Shown here piece after piece: positions 8,085 through 18,386 of a DNA stretch of 64,000 nt. The notes under the pieces were generated by a model, which was not told the DNA's origin, did no database searches, and was given only the letters and a program-made list of their open reading frames with translations. Each line of letters opens with the position of its first letter. Positions within the stretch are counted from its first letter, which is position 1. The stretch is from positions 1-64,000 of the forward strand of contig JACQWY010000035.1 of the NCBI GenBank assembly GCA_016209015.1. Direction: 5' to 3'. The DNA comes from Gammaproteobacteria bacterium. Lineage in GTDB: Bacteria > Pseudomonadota > Gammaproteobacteria > Ga0077536. A program made the position numbers and the translations under genes.

Positions 8085-9374
8085 ATGAACCGACGAATAA
8101 CGCTGTTGATGTGGATTTTGGTACTGACGATTTCGGGTTCCGTCGAAGGGGCCACTTGGTACATGAGGCAGTCGACAGACGTCATCAAATGGCACCTCGT
8201 GAATCCTGATGACGTTATTTGCGTCTCGGGCACGATCACCTCAAAAATTATGGTTTCGGCATCCGGTATTCCAGGTCACCCAATTCTTGTGGATTTTCGC
8301 TGCCCGGGTCTCCCTGCTGGAGTTGCCGATGGCAGTGGGCAAGCCGGCTCGCCAATTCAGGTTATCGGTCGCAACAACATCACTTTACGGGGAGCCGAAT
8401 GTCGCAACTCTTCTGCGGCGTGCGTCTTCGTCGGAACTTCGACTGATGTGTTGCTCGAGAATATCAACGCCCATCACTCCAAGCGCGGCGTCGAGTTCTA
8501 CAATGTTTCGAACTCTACGATCCAAAACAGCAACGCATTCAGTAACGCGTCCAATGGCATCTTTATTCAGACGGTAACGGGAGGCACATCAGCAGCAATC
8601 ATGCTCGATGGCGTGCGGGCGTGGGCTAACTCCGGCGGCGGTATTCGGACCCACGGGACGTCCACCTCTAACCCTGTCCGCGACGTGACAATTCGTAACT
8701 GTGAGACCTATGGGAATAGTGACGGGGTTTATCTAGTCAACACGTCAGGCGCCGTCGTTAATTCCAGCGTGTCCCACGACAACACCCTCGCGTCGATGTA
8801 TGGGGAGGGATATGGGTTTGCCGCAGAGGCTTGTGACCATTGCACGTTTTACGGAAATGAAGCTTACGGCAATCAGTACAAAGGGTTGGAATTGTGGGCG
8901 GAGGATTCGCGCCCGGTGTACGGTCTCGACGTACACCAGAACTACTTTCACGACAACAATGTCGCCCGGGCGCCGTGGGCCTGCGAGGTGGATCTCAACC
9001 ATCAAATTGGCAGTGTGGCAGCTGGGGCGAGGGTTAAGATCTATTCGAACATTATTTCGGGCCCGTGCGGCCTGCTGATTCATGACGGCTTTACCGGCAT
9101 CGAGATTTATAGCAATAGCATTATGGGTGCCAAGGCTTGGGCCGGACTGGCGGCAATGTTTTTCTCAGCAGGTGCGAATAACATTTCCTGGCATAACAAT
9201 ACGCTGCAAGGTGATGATGCCCCGGCATTCTGGACTTCGAATGCTGGGGTCGGGTCGTCGCTCCGACATTACGGGAACTCGTACTATTCCCGATCGAGCG
9301 CGGCGGTCCGCTACCAGGGTAGCGACCATACTTCTGCGGATTTCGAGACCGGGGCGATTGGGATATCGAATTAG
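8085..9374 (+). CDS. Secreted right-handed parallel beta-helix protein (possible polysaccharide lyase/epimerase)
   Basis: Signal peptide; repeated N..I.NS..S.NA...I turns typical of pectate-lyase-like beta helices. Confidence 0.8.
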   Translation: MNRRITLLMWILVLTISGSVEGATWYMRQSTDVIKWHLVNPDDVICVSGTITSKIMVSASGIPGHPILVDFRCPGLPAGVADGSGQAGSPIQVIGRNNITLRGAECRNSSAACVFVGTSTDVLLENINAHHSKRGVEFYNVSNSTIQNSNAFSNASNGIFIQTVTGGTSAAIMLDGVRAWANSGGGIRTHGTSTSNPVRDVTIRNCETYGNSDGVYLVNTSGAVVNSSVSHDNTLASMYGEGYGFAAEACDHCTFYGNEAYGNQYKGLELWAEDSRPVYGLDVHQNYFHDNNVARAPWACEVDLNHQIGSVAAGARVKIYSNIISGPCGLLIHDGFTGIEIYSNSIMGAKAWAGLAAMFFSAGANNISWHNNTLQGDDAPAFWTSNAGVGSSLRHYGNSYYSRSSAAVRYQGSDHTSADFETGAIGISN

Positions 9375-9404
9375 ACTCCAAAATACTGGCAAGGAGGGCA
9401 CTGG

Positions 9405-9443
9405 GGCCACGTTGCACGTGGTCCTTGGCCCTGACGTTCAGGG
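9405..9443 (+). terminator. Two tandem hairpins after beta-helix gene
   Basis: CCACGT-TGC-ACGTGG (9407-9421) and CCCTGA-CGT-TCAGGG (9429-9443); no U tract. Confidence 0.35.
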
Positions 9444-10022
9444 TCTGGGTCCGCCGAAGGGCTTGGCACATGGTTCGCGTCAGACGCACCCTCCCCAGTA
9501 GCCTGCACGCATATCAAATTGAGCCAATCACGGTCGCGGAGCATTGGCAAGGCCCGGTTTCCCCAATCTTTTCAAACTCTTCACAGCCGTTACGCCATTG
9601 AAGCGCCGTTGGATTGGACGATTGCGCTCCCCCTCGAACTCATGCGCTGCCGTATCGAAGGGAATGCGAACTGGCCGGTCGTGGGCCGCTTTCGGGAGGC
9701 TCGGATCCCGTTTGCCTAGGAAGTCACAGGCCTACTACCGTTCATAGATGCGCGGCGGCCAAGTTGATAAACTACCCGACAACAATTAGTTAGCGCAGCT
9801 TCTTCGAGAAACCGCGCTGATTGTGTGCGAACTAGGACGAGTGCACCAATGCCGCGGGAGTCCTGGTCCTCAACCCGCGTCGGAGGCCGCCCGGGACCCG
9901 GGACCCGGAACCTTCGTCACGAGGCCCCCGGGGGGCTAATTAAGCAGCCGCCGGACGTGGCTCGAGGAACCAGGAACCCAGGTTGGGAATGGGGATCTGC
10001 TCTATATGAAGAGGAAGAGTCC

Positions 10023-10607
10023 ATGAAAAAGAAGCTAGCTTACGTAACACCCATCATCCGTCGCGGCGGCTCTGCCCTGGCATTGTTTTGCGCGATGAGT
10101 GGTGCGGCACTAAGCGACGAGGCGCGCCAGTATCAAGTTCAACCTGGAGACGTCCTGACCGTCGCCGTATGGAAAGAGAAGGACATGACAATGGACGTGC
10201 TGGTCCGGCCCGACGGCAAGTTTTCTTTTCCGCTTGGGGGAGACCTTCAAGCGGGGGGGAGAGCGACAACGGAAATTCAGGCGGAACTCGTGAAGAAAAT
10301 TGGAGCCTACATTCCCGATGCTGTGGCAACGGTTCTCGTGAAGGAAATCGCAGGGAACAAAGCATATGTAATCGGTAAAGTGAATCGCCCGGGACCATTC
10401 GTGATGAACAACGACACCGACGTTATGCAAGCCCTAAGCATTGCCGGCGGCACGGCGACCTTCGCCGGCCTGAAGGACATTGTCATTCTGCGGAGACAAA
10501 GCGGCCAGTTGACGGCAATTTCATTCAACTATGATCAGGTACAGAGTGGAAAGAACTTGCAGCAGAATATCGTCCTGCTGCCGGGCGATGTAGTTGTCGT
10601 TCCTTAG
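10023..10607 (+). CDS. Polysaccharide export protein (Wza/EpsE-like, SLBB domains)
   Basis: YQVQPGDVLTVAVWKEKDMTMDVLVRPDGKFSFPLGGDLQAGG...YVIGKVNRPGPFVMNNDTDVMQALSIAGG. Confidence 0.93.
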   Translation: MKKKLAYVTPIIRRGGSALALFCAMSGAALSDEARQYQVQPGDVLTVAVWKEKDMTMDVLVRPDGKFSFPLGGDLQAGGRATTEIQAELVKKIGAYIPDAVATVLVKEIAGNKAYVIGKVNRPGPFVMNNDTDVMQALSIAGGTATFAGLKDIVILRRQSGQLTAISFNYDQVQSGKNLQQNIVLLPGDVVVVP

Positions 10608-10627
10608 GTTCATGGGGTAAGTCCCGC

Positions 10628-11884
10628 ATGGACACACATAGTGTTCGATTTGGGCTCTGGCGGCGCGGGGAGATTGTCGCGTTTGTCAGTTTAATGGCGA
10701 CGTTGGCGCCAACTACAGGTTCGGCGTTCGATCTGTTCTGGAATCCCCAGGCCGCCGTTAAGATGCGGCTAGACGACAATGTACGCGGATCTGCCGTTGA
10801 TCCAGTCCGGGCTTGGGGCTTCGACAATGGTGCGGGCGTCCAATTGATGGCGAAATCCGAAACTTGGACGTCTGAGTTGTCCCCAAGATTCAATGTCCGA
10901 CGTTTTGCCATAGGCGACAATTTGGATGCCGATGAATATTCGGTGGACTTCAAGAACGGCCTTTCGCGAGAACGATGGCATGCCGATCTCGACGTCCGGT
11001 ACGCACAAGACTCGACTCTGACTGCAGAAGCAACGGAAACGGGCGTTCGGAACGACGTCACTTACCGCGATACCGTAGAAGTCCAACCAAACATCTCTTA
11101 TCAGGTCAACGAAAAGACGAATATTCAGGCGGCGTTCGCTTATGACACTGTCTCCTTCGCGAAGGTGCCTGGCGCTTCCTTGATCGACTACCAATACCAA
11201 CAGGCGTCCCTTACGCTGAATCGTGCACTTGACAACTCAAGTCGAATTTTCGCATCACCGTTCGTGAGCGAATTCGTAACTCAGGAAGTAGGGGGAAAGA
11301 CGCGTACGTATGGCGGGCAGGTAGGTTACACGCGGGCGTTTTCGCCGACCTTCGAAGCCGACATGGCGGTGGGGTTCGTCAGTAGCGAAATTCGGTTTCG
11401 CGAACAACAAGTCGGGCTGGTTCTTACGCCATCCCCTCACCTCGTGCTGGTAAACGTCAATAAGCTGGCGTCGAGCAGCGGTCCGATCGTAAATGCAAGT
11501 TTTCGAAAAAAGTTCGACCAAGGCTTAGCAACACTTGCTTATTCACGGCAAATTAGCCCGAGCGCTCGCGGTTCGCAGTCGATCAGCGATCTAATTAGCT
11601 TGTCCATGCGCCGCGATCTTTCTCAGCGCTGGTGGTTGAACTTTAATGGAACCTACGAAATGAGAGGTGCCGAAGGCGACCGGCTTATATCCGCTCTGAG
11701 CCAGGACCGAACGAATGTCTCCGGGTCAGTGCAGTATCGATTAAGCGAGCAGCTCACCGTACGTGGGGTCTACCGGCACACCATGTTGGACTCGGGACCT
11801 GGAACTCGCTCTGTTTCAATGAATGGGCTGTTTCTTGAATTGCAATATAACGGCGGGCTGCGGCCCTACTTAGGCGGCTATTGA
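10628..11884 (+). CDS. Outer-membrane beta-barrel protein of the EPS system
   Basis: Signal peptide and alternating amphipathic strands (FNVRRFAIGDNLDADEYSVDFKNGLSRERWHADLDVRYAQDS...). Confidence 0.75.
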   Translation: MDTHSVRFGLWRRGEIVAFVSLMATLAPTTGSAFDLFWNPQAAVKMRLDDNVRGSAVDPVRAWGFDNGAGVQLMAKSETWTSELSPRFNVRRFAIGDNLDADEYSVDFKNGLSRERWHADLDVRYAQDSTLTAEATETGVRNDVTYRDTVEVQPNISYQVNEKTNIQAAFAYDTVSFAKVPGASLIDYQYQQASLTLNRALDNSSRIFASPFVSEFVTQEVGGKTRTYGGQVGYTRAFSPTFEADMAVGFVSSEIRFREQQVGLVLTPSPHLVLVNVNKLASSSGPIVNASFRKKFDQGLATLAYSRQISPSARGSQSISDLISLSMRRDLSQRWWLNFNGTYEMRGAEGDRLISALSQDRTNVSGSVQYRLSEQLTVRGVYRHTMLDSGPGTRSVSMNGLFLELQYNGGLRPYLGGY

Positions 11885-13638
11885 AGATGGATCAGATTCT
11901 CGGGCGAAAGTTTGATTATGTCGGTGCTGTTCGGCGACGCCTTCCCGTCGGAGTCGCCGTGCTTGGAGTTCTATTGCTAGTGACTATTGCGCTGTCGATG
12001 GGGTTGCCGGCGATCTACAAGTCCAACGCCGTAATTCTAATCGAGCAGCAGGAGGTGCCTCAGGACTTTGTCCGCTCGCTGGTGACGGGATATGCCGATC
12101 AGCGCATTCAGATGATTTCCCAGCGAGTGCTAACCAACAGCAATCTGAGTTCAATCATCGATAAGTACAACCTTTACGAGGCGCGCCGCAAATCCGATCC
12201 GCTGGAATCCGTGATTAAGAACATGCGAGATGACATCAGCGTGGAACCGATCAGCGCGGATGTCGTTGATCAGAAAAGCGGCCGGCCATCGCAGGCAACA
12301 ATTGCGTTTCAACTCAGCTATCAGAGTCGATCCGCCGATATGGCGCAAAAGGTCACCAACGAAATCGTAAGCTTGTTTCTAAAAGAGAATTTGAAGGAAC
12401 GAAGTGAAACGGCTGCTGAAACAACGTCGTTCTTGACTTCCGAAGCCGATAAATTGGGAAAGCAAGTCGCTGACCTTGAAACACAGTTGGCAACGTTTAA
12501 AGAGAAGAATGTAAACCGGCTACCCGAACTCCAGAATATCAATTTGGAACTGATGAATGGCACCCAACGGGAACTTTCCGAACTGAATTCTCGGATAAGG
12601 GCGTCCGAAGAGCAACGAATCTACCTGATGTCGGAACTAGCGCAGCAAAAGCCAACGACTACGCTTTTGACCGAAACGGGAGAGCGGGTGCTCGGACCTG
12701 CCGATCGCTTAAAGGTACTTGAATCGCAGTTTGTCTCTTTATCCGCCCGATATGGCGCTTCGCATCCTGATGTTGTAAATGCGAAGAAGGAGATGAATTC
12801 ACTGCGAGCCGAGACCGGGAAGCGTCCGTCCATCTCTGAAATTGAAAACAAGCTGACTGCACTGAAGACTCAACTAGCGGCATCCCAGCAGAAATATTCG
12901 AAGGACCACCCTGACATTAAAAGTCTGAGTCGAGAGATTGACCGCGTTACGGCGGAGCTTAGCAAAGCTCAAAATGCCGGGCCGGAAGTAGCCACGACGT
13001 CGACGGATAGGCCCGACAACCCTGTTTACATTCAGTTGCAAGCGAGGCTCCAGGCAGCAGATGCGGACATCAGAGGACTAAATGCGCAGCGGCAGGATCT
13101 TCAAAAGCGCTTGGCAGAGTTCGAATCCCGTTTAGCCAGCGCCCCTCTTGTGGAAAAGGAGTATCGCGCGCTGAGTCGCGATTACGAAAGCGCGATGCAA
13201 AAATATCACGAGATTACGGCGAAGAAGCAGGAAGCGGAATTTGCCAAGAACCTTGAGAGCGCGCAAAAGGGCGAGCGATTCGAACTCATAGAACCGCCGA
13301 TAATGCCTGAGCAGCCGGACAAGCCAAATCGGATTGCTATCGGTCTGCTAGGGCTACTTCTATCACTAGCTGGCGGAATTGGTACTGGCACATTGGCCGA
13401 GACGCTGGATTCCCGTATTTATGGACGAATCGGCGTAACTCAGATTCTTGGTGTGGCTCCTCTCTCCGTGATCCCGGACATAGAGAATAAATTCACGCGG
13501 AGTCGCAGGACCAGAAACAGATTTCTTGCTGCTATTGCTGCCGTGGCATTGATCGCAATAGGTCTCGGGATTGTTCAAGTCTTTGTCCAACCTCTGGATG
13601 TACTTTTCTTTCGAATCAGTCGGGTGATGGGTTTTTGA
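11881..13638 (+). CDS. Polysaccharide chain-length determinant (Wzz/GNVR, exosortase-system type)
   Basis: N- and C-terminal TM segments, long coiled coil, PEYxxLxRDYES-like AYALVEKEYRALSRDYESAMQKY; PPIMPEQPDKPNR. Confidence 0.93.
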   Translation: MKMDQILGRKFDYVGAVRRRLPVGVAVLGVLLLVTIALSMGLPAIYKSNAVILIEQQEVPQDFVRSLVTGYADQRIQMISQRVLTNSNLSSIIDKYNLYEARRKSDPLESVIKNMRDDISVEPISADVVDQKSGRPSQATIAFQLSYQSRSADMAQKVTNEIVSLFLKENLKERSETAAETTSFLTSEADKLGKQVADLETQLATFKEKNVNRLPELQNINLELMNGTQRELSELNSRIRASEEQRIYLMSELAQQKPTTTLLTETGERVLGPADRLKVLESQFVSLSARYGASHPDVVNAKKEMNSLRAETGKRPSISEIENKLTALKTQLAASQQKYSKDHPDIKSLSREIDRVTAELSKAQNAGPEVATTSTDRPDNPVYIQLQARLQAADADIRGLNAQRQDLQKRLAEFESRLASAPLVEKEYRALSRDYESAMQKYHEITAKKQEAEFAKNLESAQKGERFELIEPPIMPEQPDKPNRIAIGLLGLLLSLAGGIGTGTLAETLDSRIYGRIGVTQILGVAPLSVIPDIENKFTRSRRTRNRFLAAIAAVALIAIGLGIVQVFVQPLDVLFFRISRVMGF

Positions 13639-13694
13639 GGTCTCCAAAGTGATCAGCAGAACGCTAACTCTCGGTATTCAGTGCGGAGAATGTT

Positions 13695-14510
13695 ATGGAG
13701 CGCATTAAGAAGGCCTTGGACTTGGCTCGAAAGGAGCGGGACTCGAAGCCGGCGGAGGATCTGACAGCTAGTCCGGAGGACGGGCGCGCGAAGGAATCCT
13801 CAGATCTTAAGAACATTCAGTATTCTCAGACCCGGGTGCTGAAGCTAGACACCGAGAAATTGCGTAGCAATCGAGTGTTGGTGAACAATGAAGAACCGGA
13901 TGCCGCGACTGCATTTAAAATGCTCCGCACCCAGGTTCTTCAGCGCATGGTGGCTAAAGGATGGAACGCCCTCGCCATAACGAGCCCGGCGCCGGAGGAC
14001 GGCAAGACATTGGTTGCAGCCAATCTCGCGATCAGCCTCGCGCGGGAACTGCATCACACGGTATTGCTGGTTGACCTCGATTTAAGGAATCCGAGCATTC
14101 ACAAGTATTTCGGTATGCATCCGGAACGCGGGATCAGTGATTATCTGTTGGATGGTGCCGCAATCGGGGATGTCCTCGTCAATCCCGGTCTAGAGCGACT
14201 CGTAATCCTTCCTGGTCGCGAGCTAATTGAAAATTCTTCGGAGTTACTTGCCTCACCACAAATGGGACAACTCGTGCAGGAACTCAAGTCGCGCTATCCG
14301 AATCGCTTTGTGCTTTTTGATCTTCCGCCAATTTTGTCGGCCGATGATGCGCTCTCTTTTGCGCCATATATTGATGCCGTGCTACTTGTAATCCGAGAAA
14401 AGAAAACGACGCGATTTGAACTACAGCACGCCATGGAACTACTCAGCGCCGTACCTGTTCTCGGGACTGTTCTGAACGGCTCTGTCGAGCGAATATCATC
14501 GTATTACTGA
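13695..14510 (+). CDS. Exosortase-associated tyrosine autokinase (CpsD/CapB family)
   Basis: ALAITSPAPEDGKTLVAANLAISLARELHHTVLLVDLDLRNPSIHKYFG: Walker A/A' BY-kinase motifs. Confidence 0.93.
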   Translation: MERIKKALDLARKERDSKPAEDLTASPEDGRAKESSDLKNIQYSQTRVLKLDTEKLRSNRVLVNNEEPDAATAFKMLRTQVLQRMVAKGWNALAITSPAPEDGKTLVAANLAISLARELHHTVLLVDLDLRNPSIHKYFGMHPERGISDYLLDGAAIGDVLVNPGLERLVILPGRELIENSSELLASPQMGQLVQELKSRYPNRFVLFDLPPILSADDALSFAPYIDAVLLVIREKKTTRFELQHAMELLSAVPVLGTVLNGSVERISSYY

Positions 14511-14539
14511 CCCTTCGCATCGTAATTGGGCCGGTCTCA

Positions 14540-15418
14540 GTGTACGAAAAATACTTCGGGTTCCGGGAAAAACCGTTTTCACTAATTCCAGATCCAAGTT
14601 TCCTCTATTTAGGAAAAAAGCACAGTTTGGCGTTGACGATGCTCGAGTATGCGTTAGTCAACGAAGCGGCGATGGTCGTGGTTACTGGAGAGATCGGATC
14701 AGGAAAAACGACAATAGTTCGCCATATTTTGGGCAAGTACTCTAACGACGCGGTTGTTGGCTTGATCGCGAATACTCACAAAGCTTTCGGCGATCTAATG
14801 CAGTGGGTCTCTATGGCGTTCGGACTCGTACACGAGGGGAAAGACAAGGTCACGCTTTATCACAATTTTGTAAATTTTCTTATTGGCGAATATGCGCGTG
14901 GCAAACGAACCATACTTATAGTCGACGAAGCGCAAAATATGGATGTGGACACGCTTGAGGAGTTGCGAGTCCTTTCCAACATAAATGCCGACAAAAACCT
15001 GGTGTTGCAACTGGTGTTGGTTGGCCAGCCGGGACTGCGAGCCACTTTGCGAAAACCAGAACTTGAACAATTCGCTCAGCGCATTCTAGTGGACTACCAC
15101 CTCGACGCATTGGATGTACGCGAAACGAGAGCATATATCTTGCACAGACTCTTGGTTGCTGGCGGTCGCCCCGAGATCTTCTCGCGAGAGGCTGCGGACC
15201 TAATTCATGAATTAAGTGGCGGCATCCCGAGGCTAATAAATTCGCTCTGCGATCAATCGCTCGTATATGCATATGCGGACCAACGAGCAAAGGTTACTAC
15301 TCGCGTGGTTAAGGAACTGGTTGCGGACAAGAAATCGCGGAGTCTGTTTGGCGCTGGAAAGATTAACTACGTTGCCGTGGGCGAAACCGCGCCGGTCGAT
15401 TACCTCAAACCAAACTAA
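14540..15418 (+). CDS. Exosortase-associated ATPase (ExeA/AAA family)
   Basis: MYEKYFGFREKPFSLIPDPSFLYLGKKH..VVTGEIGSGKTTIVRHIL..TILIVDEAQNM. Confidence 0.95.
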   Translation: MYEKYFGFREKPFSLIPDPSFLYLGKKHSLALTMLEYALVNEAAMVVVTGEIGSGKTTIVRHILGKYSNDAVVGLIANTHKAFGDLMQWVSMAFGLVHEGKDKVTLYHNFVNFLIGEYARGKRTILIVDEAQNMDVDTLEELRVLSNINADKNLVLQLVLVGQPGLRATLRKPELEQFAQRILVDYHLDALDVRETRAYILHRLLVAGGRPEIFSREAADLIHELSGGIPRLINSLCDQSLVYAYADQRAKVTTRVVKELVADKKSRSLFGAGKINYVAVGETAPVDYLKPN

Positions 15419-15503
15419 TGACATCTGTTCTAGTTTTCGTTGCGATAACAGCGGCCAGTTGAGCTCGCCAGTTTTGGAACCAATGCAGACAACAAGGTTA
15501 TCT

Positions 15504-16613
15504 ATGAGCAGTTACCTCATATTAATCGTCGCGGGCGCCAGGCCTAATTTCATGAAGATTGCGCCGATCATCCGAGCACTTGAACGACATCGTGATGCCT
15601 TCGCGTGGCGTCTTGTCCATACTGGACAGCACTACGATAGGGAAATGAGCGACGTCTTTTTCGAGGAACTCGAGATTCCCAAGCCGCATTATCATCTCGA
15701 TGCGGGAGGAGGAACCCACGCGCAGCAAACTGCGAAAATTATGATAGGTTTTGAAGACGTCGTACAGAAAGAACGACCACAACTCGTGATGGTCGTCGGC
15801 GACGTTAATTCTACGCTGGCCTGCTCAATTGTCGCTAAGAAGCTTCAGATTCAAGTCGCTCACGTTGAGGCTGGGCTAAGAAGCGGAGATCTGATGATGC
15901 CGGAGGAAATCAATCGGATCGTCACGGACGCGATCTCAGATTATTTCTTCGTTACTGAGCCGAGTGGCGTTGAGAATCTCAGGCGGGAAGGCAAGCGGGA
16001 AGAGCAAATCTTTTTTGTTGGACACGTAATGATTGATAACCTTTACCATCAGGTGAAGAAGTTGCAGGAAATGGACGACTCTGCGTTCCCAACCGCCACA
16101 CTAAAGAGCAAACTCGGAAAGTATGGCGTTGTAACTCTCCATCGCCCCTCGAACGTCGATAACGCAGAGCGGCTAGGTGGTATCGTAGAGGCGCTTGCGC
16201 AAGTGGCAAACCATATTCCATTGATTTTTGCGGTCCATCCGCGGACCGCGCAGAACCTGGACAAATTTGGAATTTGCCTTCCGGATTCGATTATTCGCAC
16301 GAATCCGCTTCCCTATATGGAGTTTTTAAATCTATGGATGGATGCGCAGGTTATTCTTACTGACAGTGGAGGCATCCAGGAGGAGAGCACCGCTCTCGGC
16401 GTTCCCTGTGTGACGCTACGCGAGAACACAGAACGGCCGATCACGATCTCGGAAGGCTCAAATGTCTTAGTTGGCAGCGACCCAGAAAAGATTGTGGCAG
16501 CTGCGCTGAAGGTTCTTTCTCACCCGGGTCAAGCGAGAACCAAGCGGCCCGCGTTATGGGATGGGGCGGCCTCTGATCGCATTGTCGATGAACTGGCGAA
16601 ACTGATCGTCTAA
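15504..16613 (+). CDS. wecB: UDP-N-acetylglucosamine 2-epimerase (non-hydrolysing)
   Basis: VAGARPNFMKIAPIIRAL, HTGQHYDREMSDVFFEEL, HVEAGLRSGDLMMPEEINR, DSGGIQEESTALGVPCVTLRENTERP. Confidence 0.96.
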   Translation: MSSYLILIVAGARPNFMKIAPIIRALERHRDAFAWRLVHTGQHYDREMSDVFFEELEIPKPHYHLDAGGGTHAQQTAKIMIGFEDVVQKERPQLVMVVGDVNSTLACSIVAKKLQIQVAHVEAGLRSGDLMMPEEINRIVTDAISDYFFVTEPSGVENLRREGKREEQIFFVGHVMIDNLYHQVKKLQEMDDSAFPTATLKSKLGKYGVVTLHRPSNVDNAERLGGIVEALAQVANHIPLIFAVHPRTAQNLDKFGICLPDSIIRTNPLPYMEFLNLWMDAQVILTDSGGIQEESTALGVPCVTLRENTERPITISEGSNVLVGSDPEKIVAAALKVLSHPGQARTKRPALWDGAASDRIVDELAKLIV

Positions 16614-16826
16614 GGCGACGTGCGGATGTCGTGATACTCGACGGCGTCCGGAATTGCAGTCGCAAGCAGACAATCTCAACTCAGATGGGGCGATTGGCCA
16701 CGAGACTGGTGACGAGCGCGTGGCCGAGATGGCTTGGATTACTCATGCCAGCCTCGGGGTTGCTCGTATTCTGCACCGCACTGATCGGTCGGTCGATATT
16801 GGTCGATCGACATTCCCGGCGGTCGA

Positions 16827-18386
16827 GTGGCTAAATTAGCTGACCAAGAAAGGCGATCCGATTTGCGGCGCATATTGGCGACGTCGATTTTTGGCATTTT
16901 GGGTCGCTCATCACGTCTCGCGATCAACGTCGGTCTCATAGGCTATGCGGTGGCGAAGCTGGATGCGCAGACGTGGGCCATCACGGCAATCGCGGCATCA
17001 CTTAGCAGCTACCTGGGCCTATTGCAGTTGGGGGCCTCGTCTGGCATAGGCCGTCTGCTCGGTGAAGCTGTTGCGACCCGGAGCCAAGACTCGTTTGTTG
17101 AGCGATATAGCGCGAGTTGGGTGGTGTGTGGCCTTGTTAGCGTCGCCGTCGTCAGTGTGGCGGTGTTGCTCGCGCGTCTCGGGTTCGGGCGCCTTGATAT
17201 ACCCGTGCCCTTACATGAGGACGCATATGCCGCGCTCGTTTTCACTGTAATTAGCGTCGTCCTCACGACTTGCAACCTAGTCAGTATCGGGACTCTCCAG
17301 GCTATTGGAAAACTTGAACTGTTTCTTGGCGCTGAATTTGGAGCGGCGATAGCCCGGGCACTCCTTACAGTGCTGGGATTCGAGCTGCTTCATCCAACTG
17401 CGGCGGTATATACGGGCGCATTGGCGGCGGCGAATTTGTTGCTGTTGCTCTGGTGCAATTGGGGAATGACAAGATCCCTCGGGCCTGAGCGCGCGCGCTT
17501 TCGATGGCCAAGCATTGCAGCCCTCAAAAAGGCGTTCCTTTTTAACTCTCTAGCGTTCGCGGATTCGATTATCTACGTGGGATTTTTGCAGTCGCCCGTT
17601 TTCCTTCTTCGCCCAGACTTGGTTCAAATTGGCGCCTATGGGCTATTCGTTCAGGTGAACAATGTCCTTCGCACGCTTATTGGTCCGACGTCCCAATCTC
17701 TTTCGGCGCTGTTAGTTTCCTACCGGGCTACCGGTCAGCATGAGCGGCTGGATCGTACATTCGCTGCGTCATCGAAGACGTTCTTTGCGATAGGGGGCGT
17801 CGTTAGCGCAGAGTTAGTGGTATTTGGACAGGAAATGCTCTCTTTATGGCTCCACAACGTGGAGTTGCTGAATTCTTTAGCCTCAGCGTGGCCCTATTTG
17901 GCCATGATGATCGGGATGGGGATTGCGGCGATTCCATCAGCAGTGTTCCTCGTGTCAGTCGGTCGGATCGAGTTCCCTGCGCTAATTGGAATTGTCATAT
18001 TGTTGATCTTCTTGACCGTTGCCCACCGAATTACCTCAGCAAGTGACGAGCCGGGCAGGTTTGTTGACACGGCCGTTGTATTGCTTATCGCGTACGGCTT
18101 ACATCAAGTGATCCGGATAATATTCGCTTGGAGCACCCTGTCGGTCGCTGAGCGAAAGCTTCCGTTCGCCGGACTTGCCGCCAGTTCGCTCTTTAGTCTA
18201 GTTGTTGCTGGTACAGCGGCTTTTCTTGGTAAGTCACTAGACCACACGTCAGCGGCGCAGTTGATTCTCGGGGTAAGTCTATTAGCAATCATATCAGTTG
18301 CGTGTTGGTGGAGCGTGATGCTTACGCCTGGCGAGCGAGCGATGATATTGAAGAAGCGCCCGGCGTCGGAATCTAAAGAGGTATGA
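16827..18386 (+). CDS. Polysaccharide flippase/Wzx-like multi-TM protein
   Basis: ~12-14 hydrophobic segments, MATE/oligosaccharide flippase-like; EPS gene context; GTG start. Confidence 0.8.
   Translation: MAKLADQERRSDLRRILATSIFGILGRSSRLAINVGLIGYAVAKLDAQTWAITAIAASLSSYLGLLQLGASSGIGRLLGEAVATRSQDSFVERYSASWVVCGLVSVAVVSVAVLLARLGFGRLDIPVPLHEDAYAALVFTVISVVLTTCNLVSIGTLQAIGKLELFLGAEFGAAIARALLTVLGFELLHPTAAVYTGALAAANLLLLLWCNWGMTRSLGPERARFRWPSIAALKKAFLFNSLAFADSIIYVGFLQSPVFLLRPDLVQIGAYGLFVQVNNVLRTLIGPTSQSLSALLVSYRATGQHERLDRTFAASSKTFFAIGGVVSAELVVFGQEMLSLWLHNVELLNSLASAWPYLAMMIGMGIAAIPSAVFLVSVGRIEFPALIGIVILLIFLTVAHRITSASDEPGRFVDTAVVLLIAYGLHQVIRIIFAWSTLSVAERKLPFAGLAASSLFSLVVAGTAAFLGKSLDHTSAAQLILGVSLLAIISVACWWSVMLTPGERAMILKKRPASESKEV

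Noticed and set aside
9464-9480. TGGCACATGGTTCGCG resembling a sigma-54 -24/-12 promoter
   Set aside because: The -12 element is TTCG rather than TTGC, and the match lies ~550 bp from the next gene; insufficient support.
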